DNA of 64,000 nucleotides from Bacteroides bouchesdurhonensis (GTDB lineage: Bacteria; Bacteroidota; Bacteroidia; Bacteroidales; Bacteroidaceae): positions 343,490 to 407,489 of the forward strand of contig NZ_LT707006.1 of assembly GCF_900155865.1 (NCBI RefSeq), written 5' to 3'. The stretch's first letter is position 1, and the number at the start of each line of letters is the position of its first letter. Under the pieces are notes generated by a model, which worked only from the letters and a program-made list of their open reading frames with translations, was not told where the DNA came from and did no database searches. This document shows, piece by piece, positions 45,400-54,227 of the stretch. The translations under genes were made by a program, and so were the position numbers.

Positions 45400-45495
45400 A
45401 TTCTTATAGGTGTTTTATAGAGAAAACTTATTTTGATGAAATAAAAAGTAAATAGCATAAACAGTTGCAATAGGTGAATTAGGAATGAAGCAATA

Positions 45496-45813
45496 TCAAA
45501 CTAATATTCCTTTTTTTACCCCTTGCTCTAAATCTCCGAGTGTTATTTTCTTCTTAATTTTTTTCTTTCGTTTTAGGAGTAAGTTCAATATCATTGGAAA
45601 TATCCAATCTCCTTCTGAATCAAAATACTCTTCAAAATCAAACTTAGCAATATTAACATCAAATTTTTTGCTAAATGAATTGATAAATTCGTAAGCATCG
45701 TCTCCTTTAAGTTTTAAATCTTTTACTAGATCTGTTTCGTGACTAAATTTACCATTCCATCGTTCTTCTTCAATAAATTGAATAATTTGTTTCCATACAC
45801 TGGATTTATTTCG
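45496..45813 (-). pseudogene. DUF1493-like immunity gene lacking its start
   Basis: A minus-strand frame of about 105 codons has DUF1493-type wording: LKLKGDDAYEFINSFSKKFDV, FEEYFDSEGD and KITLGDLEQGVKKGILV. The frame is cut by a stop at 45814-45816 before any ATG, so the first residues are lost. It follows a decayed RHS fragment, hence an orphan immunity gene of a lost tip. DUF1493 as an immunity family is known from toxin loci; here the link is by position. Confidence 0.6.
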
Positions 45814-45834
45814 TTATCTTTTACTACCTTAATC

Positions 45835-46036
45835 TGGTCCTATAATAGGATAGAACAAATAGTGCTTGATTTCCGAAGTCTGTCTGAAATGTAATAAACC
45901 AAGAATATTTCCCTGTTTGTCGTACCCTGTTCGTTGAGTCGATATGCGTTTAATGAAAGATTATTTCCTTTTCTATAAGTAGTATTTTTCAATCTTACCA
46001 ATTTGATATGTATGAATTTATATTCTTTTATAATAG
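45835..46036 (-). pseudogene. Decayed RHS core fragment
   Basis: Minus-strand frames read YKF...RLKNTTYRKGNNLSLNAYRLNEQ, then after a frameshift GYDKQGNILGLLHFRQTSE. They align with YKFTYDGLSRLKNAVYGEG and GYDKQGNILGLSRYGQTSA of the intact RHS proteins, with many substitutions. This is the oldest-looking RHS remnant in the array. Confidence 0.7.
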
Positions 46037-46197
46037 GTTTATTTCCCGTTTTCTATATCATGTGATATTATAATGGGAAGTTCTATTACAGTTGCATTGA
46101 TGTAGAACAACGTCTCAGTGAAGTAGGGATTTGAAATAATAGATGATGCTTATTATGCAGTTGTTAAATATATCTTCATCACTTTTTTTATAAAAAA

Positions 46198-46243
46198 TAC
46201 CTTGATATAAATTGTCTATAATTAAGCAACCTATATCAAGGTA
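46198..46243 (-). terminator. Terminator after immunity-like gene 46313-46756
   Basis: TACCTTGATATA/TATATCAAGGTA perfect 12-bp outer arms with a partly paired ATTGT/GCAAC interior. Same design as the TACCCTGA hairpins further right. Confidence 0.75.
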
Positions 46244-46312
46244 ATACAAAAATTGTAATTATATAGAATGTAAACTGATAGTTATTAAGTTTTATAAAAT
46301 AATGCAGTGAAA

Positions 46313-46756
46313 TTATTCTTGATATTTTGTATATATTATTTTGTAATTTCCTGTTATATTAGCTACTATATTTTTTTCTGGAATACTAAAATCCCAATTA
46401 CAATTATAAACATCTTCATCTTCTGAAATAGATGTAATAATATTACAAAATATATTAACTAAAAGATTATTTTCAAAATGAAGTTTTAAATCATATTGTG
46501 GAGTTAATTCGTAATATAAGAGCTTTCTTCCAATTAATTTTTCTGCATTTTTATTCATATTTCCTATTATCGGTGTTCCATCATCCCAACTAGTTGTTAT
46601 GACAATTCCATTATCTTCAATTCTCCAAGTGCAATTAATAGTATAAAATGCTTTATTTTCAAATTCAATTATTAAGATAGAACCAGCACCACCACCGGTT
46701 CTGCTATAAGTAACTGTTTTATCAATTGCTTTTGATAATAAATTTTGTATATTCAT
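46313..46756 (-). CDS. Orphan immunity protein, diverged member of the 158-residue family
   Basis: 147 residues, no signal or membrane segment. The start (TVTYSRTGGGAGSILIIEFEN) and middle match the two identical 158-residue proteins at 49404 and 52407 (NIVYSSSGGGNCSIILMKFDN), including the W-x-[FY]-SIP motif near the end. It follows a short toxin-like stump (46814-46870) and ends at a terminator hairpin. Cytoplasmic, so its toxin would act in the cytoplasm. Family name not recognised. Confidence 0.65.
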   Translation of the reverse strand: MNIQNLLSKAIDKTVTYSRTGGGAGSILIIEFENKAFYTINCTWRIEDNGIVITTSWDDGTPIIGNMNKNAEKLIGRKLLYYELTPQYDLKLHFENNLLVNIFCNIITSISEDEDVYNCNWDFSIPEKNIVANITGNYKIIYTKYQE

Positions 46757-46813
46757 TTTATTGATTTCTCGAATATTAATATATGATGATAATAATTGAT
46801 TGTCATAGTATTG

Positions 46814-46870
46814 TTATTCATTAATGATACTGTTGTAATTTGGTGGAATATCGTTATCTTTTGGAAATAG
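46814..46870 (-). pseudogene. Possible toxin C-terminal stump
   Basis: LFPKDNDIPPNYNSIINE followed by a stop lies in frame just after the preceding gene and ends 57 bp before the immunity-like gene. Other immunity genes in this array are preceded by toxin stumps in the same way, but 18 residues are too few to be sure. Confidence 0.3.
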
Positions 46871-47275
46871 TTAAAAGAATAGTTGTATTAACATTGCAAT
46901 TGTAAAGTAGAATATACATCCAAAGAATGTCCATTTGCATAGTTCTTTTCCTCGTTTTTGGTATCCAAACATCATAAGTCCAATTCCTATTACAAAAAAT
47001 AATAAAACAGGAAAAATAAATGCTATTATTTTTATTGATTTAGGTAAAGGTACTTGCAGTTTTTTATTCTCTGTTTCTTTCTCAATTTCTATTAGTTTTT
47101 CTACCTTATTAGTGAAGTCTTCATACATTGAAGCAGAAATATTCCTTTTCATTAATTCATCTTTTGCTGCAACAATGGCTTCCGGTTGATAATCTTTTTT
47201 TTCTGACGTGGTGATACGAATTAATTCTATATCATCTTTTTTTTCCATTACTGTAGAAAATTTATTTTTTTCCAT
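46871..47275 (-). CDS. Two-helix membrane protein, orphan immunity candidate
   Basis: 134 residues: a charged 75-residue cytoplasmic part (YQPEAIVAAKDELMKRNIS, a pattern seen in small Bacteroidetes membrane proteins), then two membrane segments (about 80-98 and 112-131). It stands alone between a terminator and an immunity-like gene. No family assigned. Confidence 0.55.
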   Translation of the reverse strand: MEKNKFSTVMEKKDDIELIRITTSEKKDYQPEAIVAAKDELMKRNISASMYEDFTNKVEKLIEIEKETENKKLQVPLPKSIKIIAFIFPVLLFFVIGIGLMMFGYQKRGKELCKWTFFGCIFYFTIAMLIQLFF

Positions 47276-47311
47276 ATTTCTAATATTGAAAGATTATAAT
47301 TTTAGTATTTT

Positions 47312-47346
47312 GAATATGAATCAGATGAACCATCTGATTCATATTC
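47312..47346 (-). terminator. Perfect 16-bp stem terminator
   Basis: GAATATGAATCAGATG / CATCTGATTCATATTC with a 3-nt loop, directly after the broken small membrane gene. Confidence 0.8.
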
Positions 47347-47352
47347 TATATT

Positions 47353-47531
47353 TTAATTACTGGGACAATTTGTAATAATTGTAGGTCCAAAAATTATTAT
47401 AATTGAAGCAACTCTCCATTTGATTATAGTGGTTTCATTATCTTCAGGCAATACTTCATTTATAAAAGATTGCTTTTAGATCCTTTAAATAACCATCTAA
47501 TGAATGTGCCAATAATATCTATAATTATCAT
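47353..47531 (-). pseudogene. Small membrane immunity gene, frameshifted
   Basis: ATG 47531 overlaps the tip stop (ATGA). The frame MIIIDIIGTFIRWLFKGSKS stops at 47460, but the next frame continues INEVLPEDNETTIIKWRVAS and a hydrophobic end to a stop at 47353. Joined, they give about 58 residues with two hydrophobic segments. Stop-start overlap with the tip gene is the cassette arrangement of a toxin and its immunity gene. Confidence 0.5.
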
Positions 47532-49195
47532 TTTTCTTCATTTGTTGTTGTATTGGTAATATGTAAAAGTATATTTATTTTATCGATTATTTTTTGAAAT
47601 GTTTTTGGTTTTCTACTTATTTCTTTGTATTTATTCACTTCACTGTTATAAACTCCTTTTTTGTTTTTTATTAGTATATGAGTATTTTCATTTTTGTACT
47701 TATACCAAGAAAGTGGCTTTAATTCTTTTATTAAATTAGAGCTAGGAAACCATGTTGTAAGGACATCAATAGCACCTCCTGCTTTTTCATCTGGAGTAAC
47801 AGAGGATCCCGACCACGTTCTTCCAGTCATCCATATTTTAGGAGAATTTATCATTGAATATGCAGATGATTTTAAAAAATTATCCATCCACTCAATGGGA
47901 TTTTTTACAGGTTCATTCAAAGTAAATTCTAAAATACTAAAAAAACTATCTACCTGTTTGATAGTCGCATAACTACCTGTTCGTTGCCATAACCAAAATT
48001 CATCTTCAGATAACCGTACTCTTTTATTTCCATAGTCAATATATTCTTGCCTTCCTATGAAAGTGTTATGAAACCAATTGTTATTAGTGGTTTTTTGATA
48101 AGTTCCATCAGGATTATAAATTACTTTCATTTTTCCGTCTGGATCAATGAAAGTAATGGGATTATTTCCACAGTATATAAATTGACTTTCAGAAAAATAT
48201 TTTTCACTCATTGGATCTACTACATGCCATCTCCCTATCGCTGCATCATACTGCCTTGCTCCATAGTCATACCAATCCAAACCATTGGCTCTGTCCAACT
48301 CCTTACCATTATATTTATAAGGCTGCACATTTGCAGAAGTGTAAATATTCCTCCGAACGGATAATAATGGTTTGTTTCCTCCACCTTTCCGTCTTTATCC
48401 ACTATCACCCTGTTATTTCCCTGATGATCCTGAATAAAATAGTGTGATTTAGCGTCTTTAACCGTAATATATCCATCCTCTGTGAGTACTTTTACCAGCA
48501 CCCCATTTTCATAGATCGCATTGTCACAGTAATCCGTTGTTACCGTATTACTTCCTGTCGTATGTGTGGTTCGGATCTTTGTTCCGTCTGCCGCATACGT
48601 ATAAGCAATACTTTTTCCACCTTCAAACTGTACCTTCTCAGGCAAATCTAGGCAATTTAATTGAATTCCCGTAATTTTCTTGTTTAAATCTTTAGTCAGG
48701 TTGCCATTTTCATCGTACGTATACTCCGTATCCGCATTGGCACCGTCCTTAAACTCGAATCCGTTGCCATATACCCCACTCGTGGCATTGTCTTTCACCG
48801 CCTTGAGCCGGTTTCCGTCGTAGGAGAATACAAGATTGTCTATCAACCCATAACCGCTGGCTGAAGTCTGCCCGTATCTGGACAATCCCAGGATGTTTCC
48901 CTGCTTGTCATAACCGGTCACTTGCTCGTTGAAGCGGTTCAGGTTGGATGCAAGGGTCGCTCCTTCTCCATAGACGGCATTCTTCAACCGGGAAAGACCG
49001 TCATACGTGAACTTATATCCACGAAGCGTTGTCTCACTTCCCGCTTTCCACTTCATACTGCTGATATTTCCATTGTAACAGGGTGTTGCCGTTCCATCGG
49101 TATAATGTACGTCTGTGTAAAATACCTGACATTTTAATACATTTCCTTTAAAGTTGTAAACGGTATTGACATAGCTCAGTGGTTTTTGCGGATGA
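47528..49195 (-). pseudogene. Orphan RHS module C with frameshift and unknown tip
   Basis: The RHS homology starts near HPQKPLSYVN (49190), loses a stretch of core, shifts frame near 49085, is open from 49056 (MKWKAGSETTLRGYKF), shifts again near 48335 after YPFGGIFT, and continues as MQPYKYNGKELDRANG to the stop at 47528. The boundary motif is NNPITFIDPDGKM. The tip of about 200 residues contains SEDEFWLWQRTGSYAT and WMTGRTWSGSSVTPDEKAGG and belongs to no family I know. Confidence 0.7.
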
Positions 49196-49316
49196 TTAGT
49201 TGTTTTCCATCTTAGTTTATTATAAATATCTCCATCTTAGAAAATATTTCTACTTGGTAATAAGTAGAAATATACAATTTAAAAATTATAGTCAGATCAA
49301 ATATATGTGAAATAAA

Positions 49317-49364
49317 TACCCTGACATAGATTGATTAATTTTCTAGTCAACTTATATCAGGGTA
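49317..49364 (-). terminator. Terminator after immunity gene F', copy 1
   Basis: TACCCTGA/TCAGGGTA arms with paired interior ATA..TTGA/TCAA..TAT. Identical to 52320-52367. Confidence 0.8.
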
Positions 49365-49403
49365 ATATTATAGTAAATTTTTAATAAAACATAAAAGCAT
49401 CTC

Positions 49404-49880
49404 TTATGTTTTATTTATTTCTATAATTTCTAACGAATCTGACCAACTATGATATTTCCCAGCTTTAATTGTTGAATCTTCCATTACATAAAGTACTAAA
49501 TCTTTGCTTGGAATTGAATATGTCCAATCTTCATAATCGCCAGTTTTTTCTTGGTCTTTATATTCATCGCGAAAAACAAGTAACGTTAGTCCGTCATCTA
49601 CTTCTATAAATAAATTAAGAAATTCATCTATTTCAATGTTTGACACTTTTTTATTCTCAAAAAGTCGAATGGTTTGTGCTACTAAACCGGTAACAGCTGT
49701 AACATCATCTTCTGCGGTTGCTATTAATTTTCCATTCTTCTGAACTTCCCAATAGCAGTATGTCATCACACTGTTTCCATTGTCAAACTTCATGAGAATG
49801 ATAGAACAATTGCCTCCACCAGAACTGCTATATACGATGTTGCAACCTATATTTTTTTTTAATTCTGTAATAAAATCCAT
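49404..49880 (-). CDS. Immunity protein F' (158 residues), copy 1
   Basis: From ATG 49880 (MDFITELKKNIGCNIVYSS); a TTG 18 bp upstream would overlap the toxin stump. No signal or membrane segment, acidic overall (EDDVTAVTG, DEFLNLFIEVDDG). The preceding toxin stump stops with TAG one base before this ATG, the usual toxin-immunity spacing. The protein is identical to 52407-52883 and related to 46313-46756. Cytoplasmic immunity to a lost tip is the likely role. Confidence 0.65.
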   Translation of the reverse strand: MDFITELKKNIGCNIVYSSSGGGNCSIILMKFDNGNSVMTYCYWEVQKNGKLIATAEDDVTAVTGLVAQTIRLFENKKVSNIEIDEFLNLFIEVDDGLTLLVFRDEYKDQEKTGDYEDWTYSIPSKDLVLYVMEDSTIKAGKYHSWSDSLEIIEINKT

Positions 49881-49881
49881 A

Positions 49882-49980
49882 CTATTTAAATAATTCAATT
49901 ATTAATTCTTCTATTTCGTGATAACCATAGCCTTGACCTCCGATTTCTCTGTACAAAATTTCAACTTGGTCATCATCTAA
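49882..49980 (-). pseudogene. C-terminal stump of toxin tip F'
   Basis: The frame LDDDQVEILYREIGGQGYGY followed by HEIEELIIELFK ends with TAG at 49882-49884, right before the immunity gene. It begins abruptly at the duplication edge, so only the last ~32 residues of a tip remain. The longer copy is at 52885-53131, where one codon became a stop. Confidence 0.65.
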
Positions 49981-50003
49981 GATTGAATTGACTCATTTAC
50001 AGA

Positions 50004-50534
50004 TTAATAAAATCGGATTTTGCTACTCATTTTTTTATAAATAACGGTGATTTCTTTCTGGGTTTTAAGATAATCCAATAGAAATAAGACTAGTTTTCTC
50101 TTTTCCTTTTCTAATTTGTTTGCTTTTAATAAACCTTCCAGCTTTTTAATATTTTTATTTAGAGTTCTTATTTTAAAAGGAGCACGTAAATCCATAATAA
50201 TAGAGATTGAATCCATATATACTTCATTTCCTATATCACATTTTAAAAGTAAAGATATGAAAAAATCTAAATACTCACTATTCCTTTCTGTTGGTTCAAT
50301 ACATTCATTTAAGGAAAAAATTAAATTCCCCTTTTGATTTTTCCATTGTTTATCATGTAATAATTCAAAGAAAAGATTTTCAACATCCTTAGTTTTATAA
50401 TAATCCGTCAATAACATTCTAGAATAAAATTTGATACCAATATCATTAGAATACCTAACATTATTTATCAATTCTAGAATTTCTTCCCTTATCGATTGAT
50501 CTTTAAGTAAATAGTCTTTTTTACACTTATCCAT
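50004..50534 (-). CDS. Helical immunity candidate for tip D
   Basis: 176 residues, all-helical and repeat-like, with regularly spaced Leu/Ile (LFFELLHDKQWKNQKGNLIF, YLDFFISLLLKCDIGNEVYM), consistent with a short HEAT-type solenoid. No signal peptide. Starts 4 bp after the tip D stop. Solenoid immunity proteins are common in such loci, so a cytoplasmic antitoxin is inferred. Confidence 0.6.
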   Translation of the reverse strand: MDKCKKDYLLKDQSIREEILELINNVRYSNDIGIKFYSRMLLTDYYKTKDVENLFFELLHDKQWKNQKGNLIFSLNECIEPTERNSEYLDFFISLLLKCDIGNEVYMDSISIIMDLRAPFKIRTLNKNIKKLEGLLKANKLEKEKRKLVLFLLDYLKTQKEITVIYKKMSSKIRFY

Positions 50535-50538
50535 ATAA

Positions 50539-52198
50539 TTATTTCACTTTAGGTTGTCCCATTTTTATCCATTCTTTATATAGATTATTAAATTCATCTA
50601 TTGTTGAATCTAAATCACCTTTTTCTTTGTAATATTTATGAAACCATCTCTGAAATTCTTTAGGAAATGATTTTATATTAGAATCTCTAACACTTTGCTT
50701 TCCCCCTCTAAATCCTTTTCCAGGCAGTGGTGGAAAACCTATTTTAGGAGCAATTCCGGTAATTCTTCCTTGTAAGTTTACATTCCAAGTAAAAATACCA
50801 TCAAAATATTTAGTTCCTTCCAAGAAATGATTTGCTTTTAATATAAAACCATCTAAAGGTTCATAAACGAATGCTCCTTTATATCCTATACCTGAAAATG
50901 TAACAGGTTTTATATTAGCATCAAAACTGACTCCTATTATATTGATTTCTCCATCTACAATTTCTCCATAACTGCTATAGAACTTTTTCGTTTCATCATT
51001 ATAAACTAAGTCGTCTATGAAATCTACATCTGTAGCATGTTTCCAGTTACTAAAATCAAATTGTTTGCTTCCAGTAGCCACAGCATTAATAAAAGCAAAA
51101 ATCTGGTCTCTGTCACTTGTACTCCAATAATCTTTTCCATTCGGATCAATTCGACCAATAGGTTCATTATTACAGTAATTATATGGGCTTAGGCAATAGT
51201 ATTTCTCGCACATCGGATCCACCCCATGCCATCTCCCTATCGCCGCATCATACTGCCTTGCTCCGTGATCATACCAATCCAGCCCATTGGTCCTGTCCAG
51301 TTCCTTGCCATTATACTTATAAGGCTGAACATTGGTCGATCCGGTGAAGACTCCTCCGAATGGATAGTAATGGTTGACCTCTTCCACCTTTCCTGTTTTA
51401 TCCACTACCACCCTGTTGTTTCCCTGGTGATCCTGCATAAAATAGTGGAGTTTGGCATCCGCCGGAGTCAGATAACCGTCTGCTGTCAGCACCTTGGTCA
51501 GTACTCCATTTTCATAGATCGCGTTGTTGCAGTAATCGGTGGTCAGGGTAGTGCTGCCTGTGACGCGCGTAGTCCGTATCTTTGTTCCGTCTGCTGCATA
51601 CAGGTACGAAATACTTTTTCCACCTTCAAACTGTACCTTCTCAGGCAAATCTAGGCAATTTAATTGAATTCCCGTAATTTTCTTGTTTAAATCTTTAGTC
51701 AGGTTGCCATTCTCATCGTACGTATACTCCGTATCCGCATTGACACCGTCCTTAAACTCGAATCCGTTGCCATATACACCACTTGTGGCATTGTCTTTCA
51801 CCGCCTTGAGTCGGTTTCCGTCATAGGAGAATACAAGATTGTCTATCAACCCATAACCGCTGGCTGAAGTCTGCCCGTATCGGGACAATCCCAGGATGTT
51901 TCCCTGCTTGTCATAACCGGTCACTTGCTCGTTGAAGCGGTTCAGGTTGGATGCAAGGGTCGCTCCTTCTCCATAGACGGCGTTCTTCAACCGGGAAAGA
52001 CCGTCATACGTGAACTTATATCCACGAAGCGTTGTCTCACTTCCCGCTTTCCACTTCATACTGCTGATATTTCCATTGTAACAGGGTGTTGCCGTTCCAT
52101 CGGTATAATGTACGTCTGTGTAAAATACCTGACATTTTAATACATTTCCTTTAAAGTTGTAAACGGTATTGACATAGCTCAGTGGTTTTTGCGGATGA
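50539..52198 (-). pseudogene. Orphan RHS module D with intact tip
   Basis: The frame is open from 52059 to 50539 (506 codons), but the sequence before it (to 52198) is the same broken core start as in module C, so there is no real 5' end or signal peptide. Boundary motif NNEPIGRIDPNGKD. The tip of ~200 residues holds a beta-rich part, the linker PPLPGKGFRGGK and a basic helical end (FPKEFQRWFHKYYKEKGDLD). The linker also occurs, as identical DNA, in the tip F stump. No toxin class recognised. Confidence 0.65.
50699..50749 (-). repeat. 51-bp tip-linker repeat, copy in module D
   Basis: Identical over 51 bp to 53072-53122; encodes the linker PPLPGKGFRGGK. C-terminal to it the two tips share nothing (QSVRDSNIKSFPK here, VKMDHPKGKMPGD there). 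Confidence 0.9.
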
Positions 52199-52319
52199 TT
52201 AGTTGTTTTCCATCTTAGTTTATTATAAATATCTCCATCTTAGAAAATATTTCTACTTGGTAATAAGTAGAAATATACAATTTAAAAATTATAGTCAGAT
52301 CAAATATATGTGAAATAAA

Positions 52320-52367
52320 TACCCTGACATAGATTGATTAATTTTCTAGTCAACTTATATCAGGGTA
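52320..52367 (-). terminator. Terminator after immunity gene F, copy 2
   Basis: Same TACCCTGA/TCAGGGTA hairpin as 49317-49364. Confidence 0.8.
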
Positions 52368-52406
52368 ATATTATAGTAAATTTTTAATAAAACATAAAAG
52401 CATCTC

Positions 52407-52883
52407 TTATGTTTTATTTATTTCTATAATTTCTAACGAATCTGACCAACTATGATATTTCCCAGCTTTAATTGTTGAATCTTCCATTACATAAAGTACT
52501 AAATCTTTGCTTGGAATTGAATATGTCCAATCTTCATAATCGCCAGTTTTTTCTTGGTCTTTATATTCATCGCGAAAAACAAGTAACGTTAGTCCGTCAT
52601 CTACTTCTATAAATAAATTAAGAAATTCATCTATTTCAATGTTTGACACTTTTTTATTCTCAAAAAGTCGAATGGTTTGTGCTACTAAACCGGTAACAGC
52701 TGTAACATCATCTTCTGCGGTTGCTATTAATTTTCCATTTTTCTGAACTTCCCAATAGCAGTATGTCATCACACTGTTTCCATTGTCAAACTTCATGAGA
52801 ATGATAGAACAATTGCCTCCACCAGAACTGCTATATACGATGTTGCAACCTATATTTTTTTTTAATTCTGTAATAAAATCCAT
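52407..52883 (-). CDS. Immunity protein F (158 residues), copy 2
   Basis: Protein identical to 49404-49880; the genes differ by single silent changes. It follows the longer, nonsense-interrupted remnant of tip F. Keeping an intact gene whose toxin is broken suggests either recency or selection for protection against neighbours that still carry the toxin. Confidence 0.65.
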   Translation of the reverse strand: MDFITELKKNIGCNIVYSSSGGGNCSIILMKFDNGNSVMTYCYWEVQKNGKLIATAEDDVTAVTGLVAQTIRLFENKKVSNIEIDEFLNLFIEVDDGLTLLVFRDEYKDQEKTGDYEDWTYSIPSKDLVLYVMEDSTIKAGKYHSWSDSLEIIEINKT

Positions 52884-52884
52884 A

Positions 52885-53131
52885 CTATTTAAATAATTCA
52901 ATTATTAATTCTTCTATTTCGTGATAACCATAGCCTTAACCTCCGATTTCTCTGTACAAAATTTCAACTTGGTCATCATCTAATCCATATTTTTTAGCCA
53001 AAGTTTTAACTTGTTTATTTTGTCTTGTATGATCACCAGGCATTTTCCCTTTAGGATGGTCCATTTTAACTTTTCCCCCTCTAAATCCTTTTCCAGGCAG
53101 TGGTGGAAAACCTATTTTAGGAATTCTTCAA
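52885..53131 (-). pseudogene. C-terminal remnant of toxin tip F with internal stop
   Basis: The frame reads IPKIGFPPLPGKGFRGGK, then VKMDHPKGKMPGDHTRQNK and a helical end, with TAA at 52936-52938 where copy F' has CAA (Gln). It starts without a core right after the E2 immunity gene. Several His (HPKGK, GDHTRQ) suggest a metal or nuclease site, but too little remains. Confidence 0.6.
53072..53122 (-). repeat. 51-bp tip-linker repeat, copy in tip F remnant
   Basis: See the partner at 50699-50749. Upstream of the repeat the remnant retains only a few codons (IPKIG, against APKIG in module D). Confidence 0.9.
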
Positions 53132-53144
53132 ATAAACTGTTATA

Positions 53145-54227
53145 TTACCGTTTTCCTCTTCCGTATTTATCTGTTTCCCCGTCAGAGTATATGTTGTATA
53201 TACTGTCATTTACCTCAAAATTATATCGCTCAAGAATAGTGGGCGTGTAAACCTTAAACTCCTTGTTCCATAGGATTCCCCGGACCGTATCGGGTATTTG
53301 AACAGGATGTACCGGAACGTAGAGGATAGAATCATAGAACAGGTCATATAATTTGTGCGCATATTTTTGCGGAGGTGTGTTTTCTAGAATAATAGGTCCT
53401 TTTGCGGTAGATAATCCAAAGGTCATTTCTTTATGTGGCTCAATCGAATATAATCCGGAAGAGATTTCATGAAATCCGTCATTTATCCGTATCTTCTTTG
53501 GATGCAAAGTTATGGAGTGCTTTCCGTTTTTCATTATAAAGCTACCGTGTAAATCCAGGTCTAATTCCACCAGAAGCGCAGAGTCTGACTTGTTGAATAT
53601 TGACATGCTAATTGATATCATGTCCGGAGAAGAGAATTTTTCAATTTTCCCACTTTCTCCATGGACATAAAAAAAGTCTGATACCATATCTATTACGTCC
53701 GAGTCCTGCTCTCCTCCATAAAAATATCTTAGTTGTGGGTATTTATAGTCCTTAACCTCATTATCAATTTGTTTAAAAGTGGATTTGTTTGACCGCTTGT
53801 CTTTCATATATGCCCATACCCGTGTATCTTCCCCCTCATATTCTGGCAGATCACGTTCTGATTTAATGCCTAATATCTCACATATTTTCTTTTCGTCCAT
53901 CGCTTTCTTCCCTTGTGAATAGGAAAGAATGTATTTATCTTTATATTTTAATGCGTTTGTCGGTAAAATGAATAGACCATCCTTATCTTCTCTGCCTACA
54001 TAAAACCAGAATCCGGAAAGAAGACTTTTAGGCCATATAAGACACATATGGGCTTTCCACGTATCAAATTGATGAACTTTTAGCGTTTTCCTACAGTCCG
54101 GATAGAAATCGATTACGGACTTAACATGTTCCAAAAGTTCCGGATCAATGTTGTTGCTATTTACCCCCTGACAGGCAACTGCCAGGGGGATAGTTAATAC
54201 TATTAAAAGTTTGATCACTTTTCTCAT
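53145..54227 (-). CDS. Exported lipoprotein, immunity candidate E2
   Basis: 360 residues from ATG 54227, which overlaps the stop of the previous gene (ATGA); four codons more are open upstream. Signal peptide with lipobox LAVACQG. The mature part is beta-rich with no known domain (MSIFNKSDSALLVELDLDLHG, KKIRINDGFHEISSGLYS). The second of two envelope genes after RHS toxin E, co-translated with the first. Protection of the periplasmic or outer-membrane face is inferred from location. Confidence 0.6.
   Translation of the reverse strand: MRKVIKLLIVLTIPLAVACQGVNSNNIDPELLEHVKSVIDFYPDCRKTLKVHQFDTWKAHMCLIWPKSLLSGFWFYVGREDKDGLFILPTNALKYKDKYILSYSQGKKAMDEKKICEILGIKSERDLPEYEGEDTRVWAYMKDKRSNKSTFKQIDNEVKDYKYPQLRYFYGGEQDSDVIDMVSDFFYVHGESGKIEKFSSPDMISISMSIFNKSDSALLVELDLDLHGSFIMKNGKHSITLHPKKIRINDGFHEISSGLYSIEPHKEMTFGLSTAKGPIILENTPPQKYAHKLYDLFYDSILYVPVHPVQIPDTVRGILWNKEFKVYTPTILERYNFEVNDSIYNIYSDGETDKYGRGKR

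Larger units (their letters stand above)
48609..49980 (-). repeat. 1.37-kb direct duplication, copy 1
   Basis: Nearly identical to 51612-52983 at an offset of exactly 3003 bp. It spans the RHS core end, the broken core start, a terminator, the 158-residue immunity gene and the last 33 codons of its toxin. Right edge is sharp at CATCATCTAA. Confidence 0.9.
51612..52983 (-). repeat. 1.37-kb direct duplication, copy 2
   Basis: Partner of 48609-49980. Only scattered single-base differences, most of them silent, so the duplication is recent. Confidence 0.9.

Noticed and set aside
45485..45694. Plus-strand frame of 69 codons
   Set aside because: It is antisense to a better minus-strand frame with DUF1493-like sequence.
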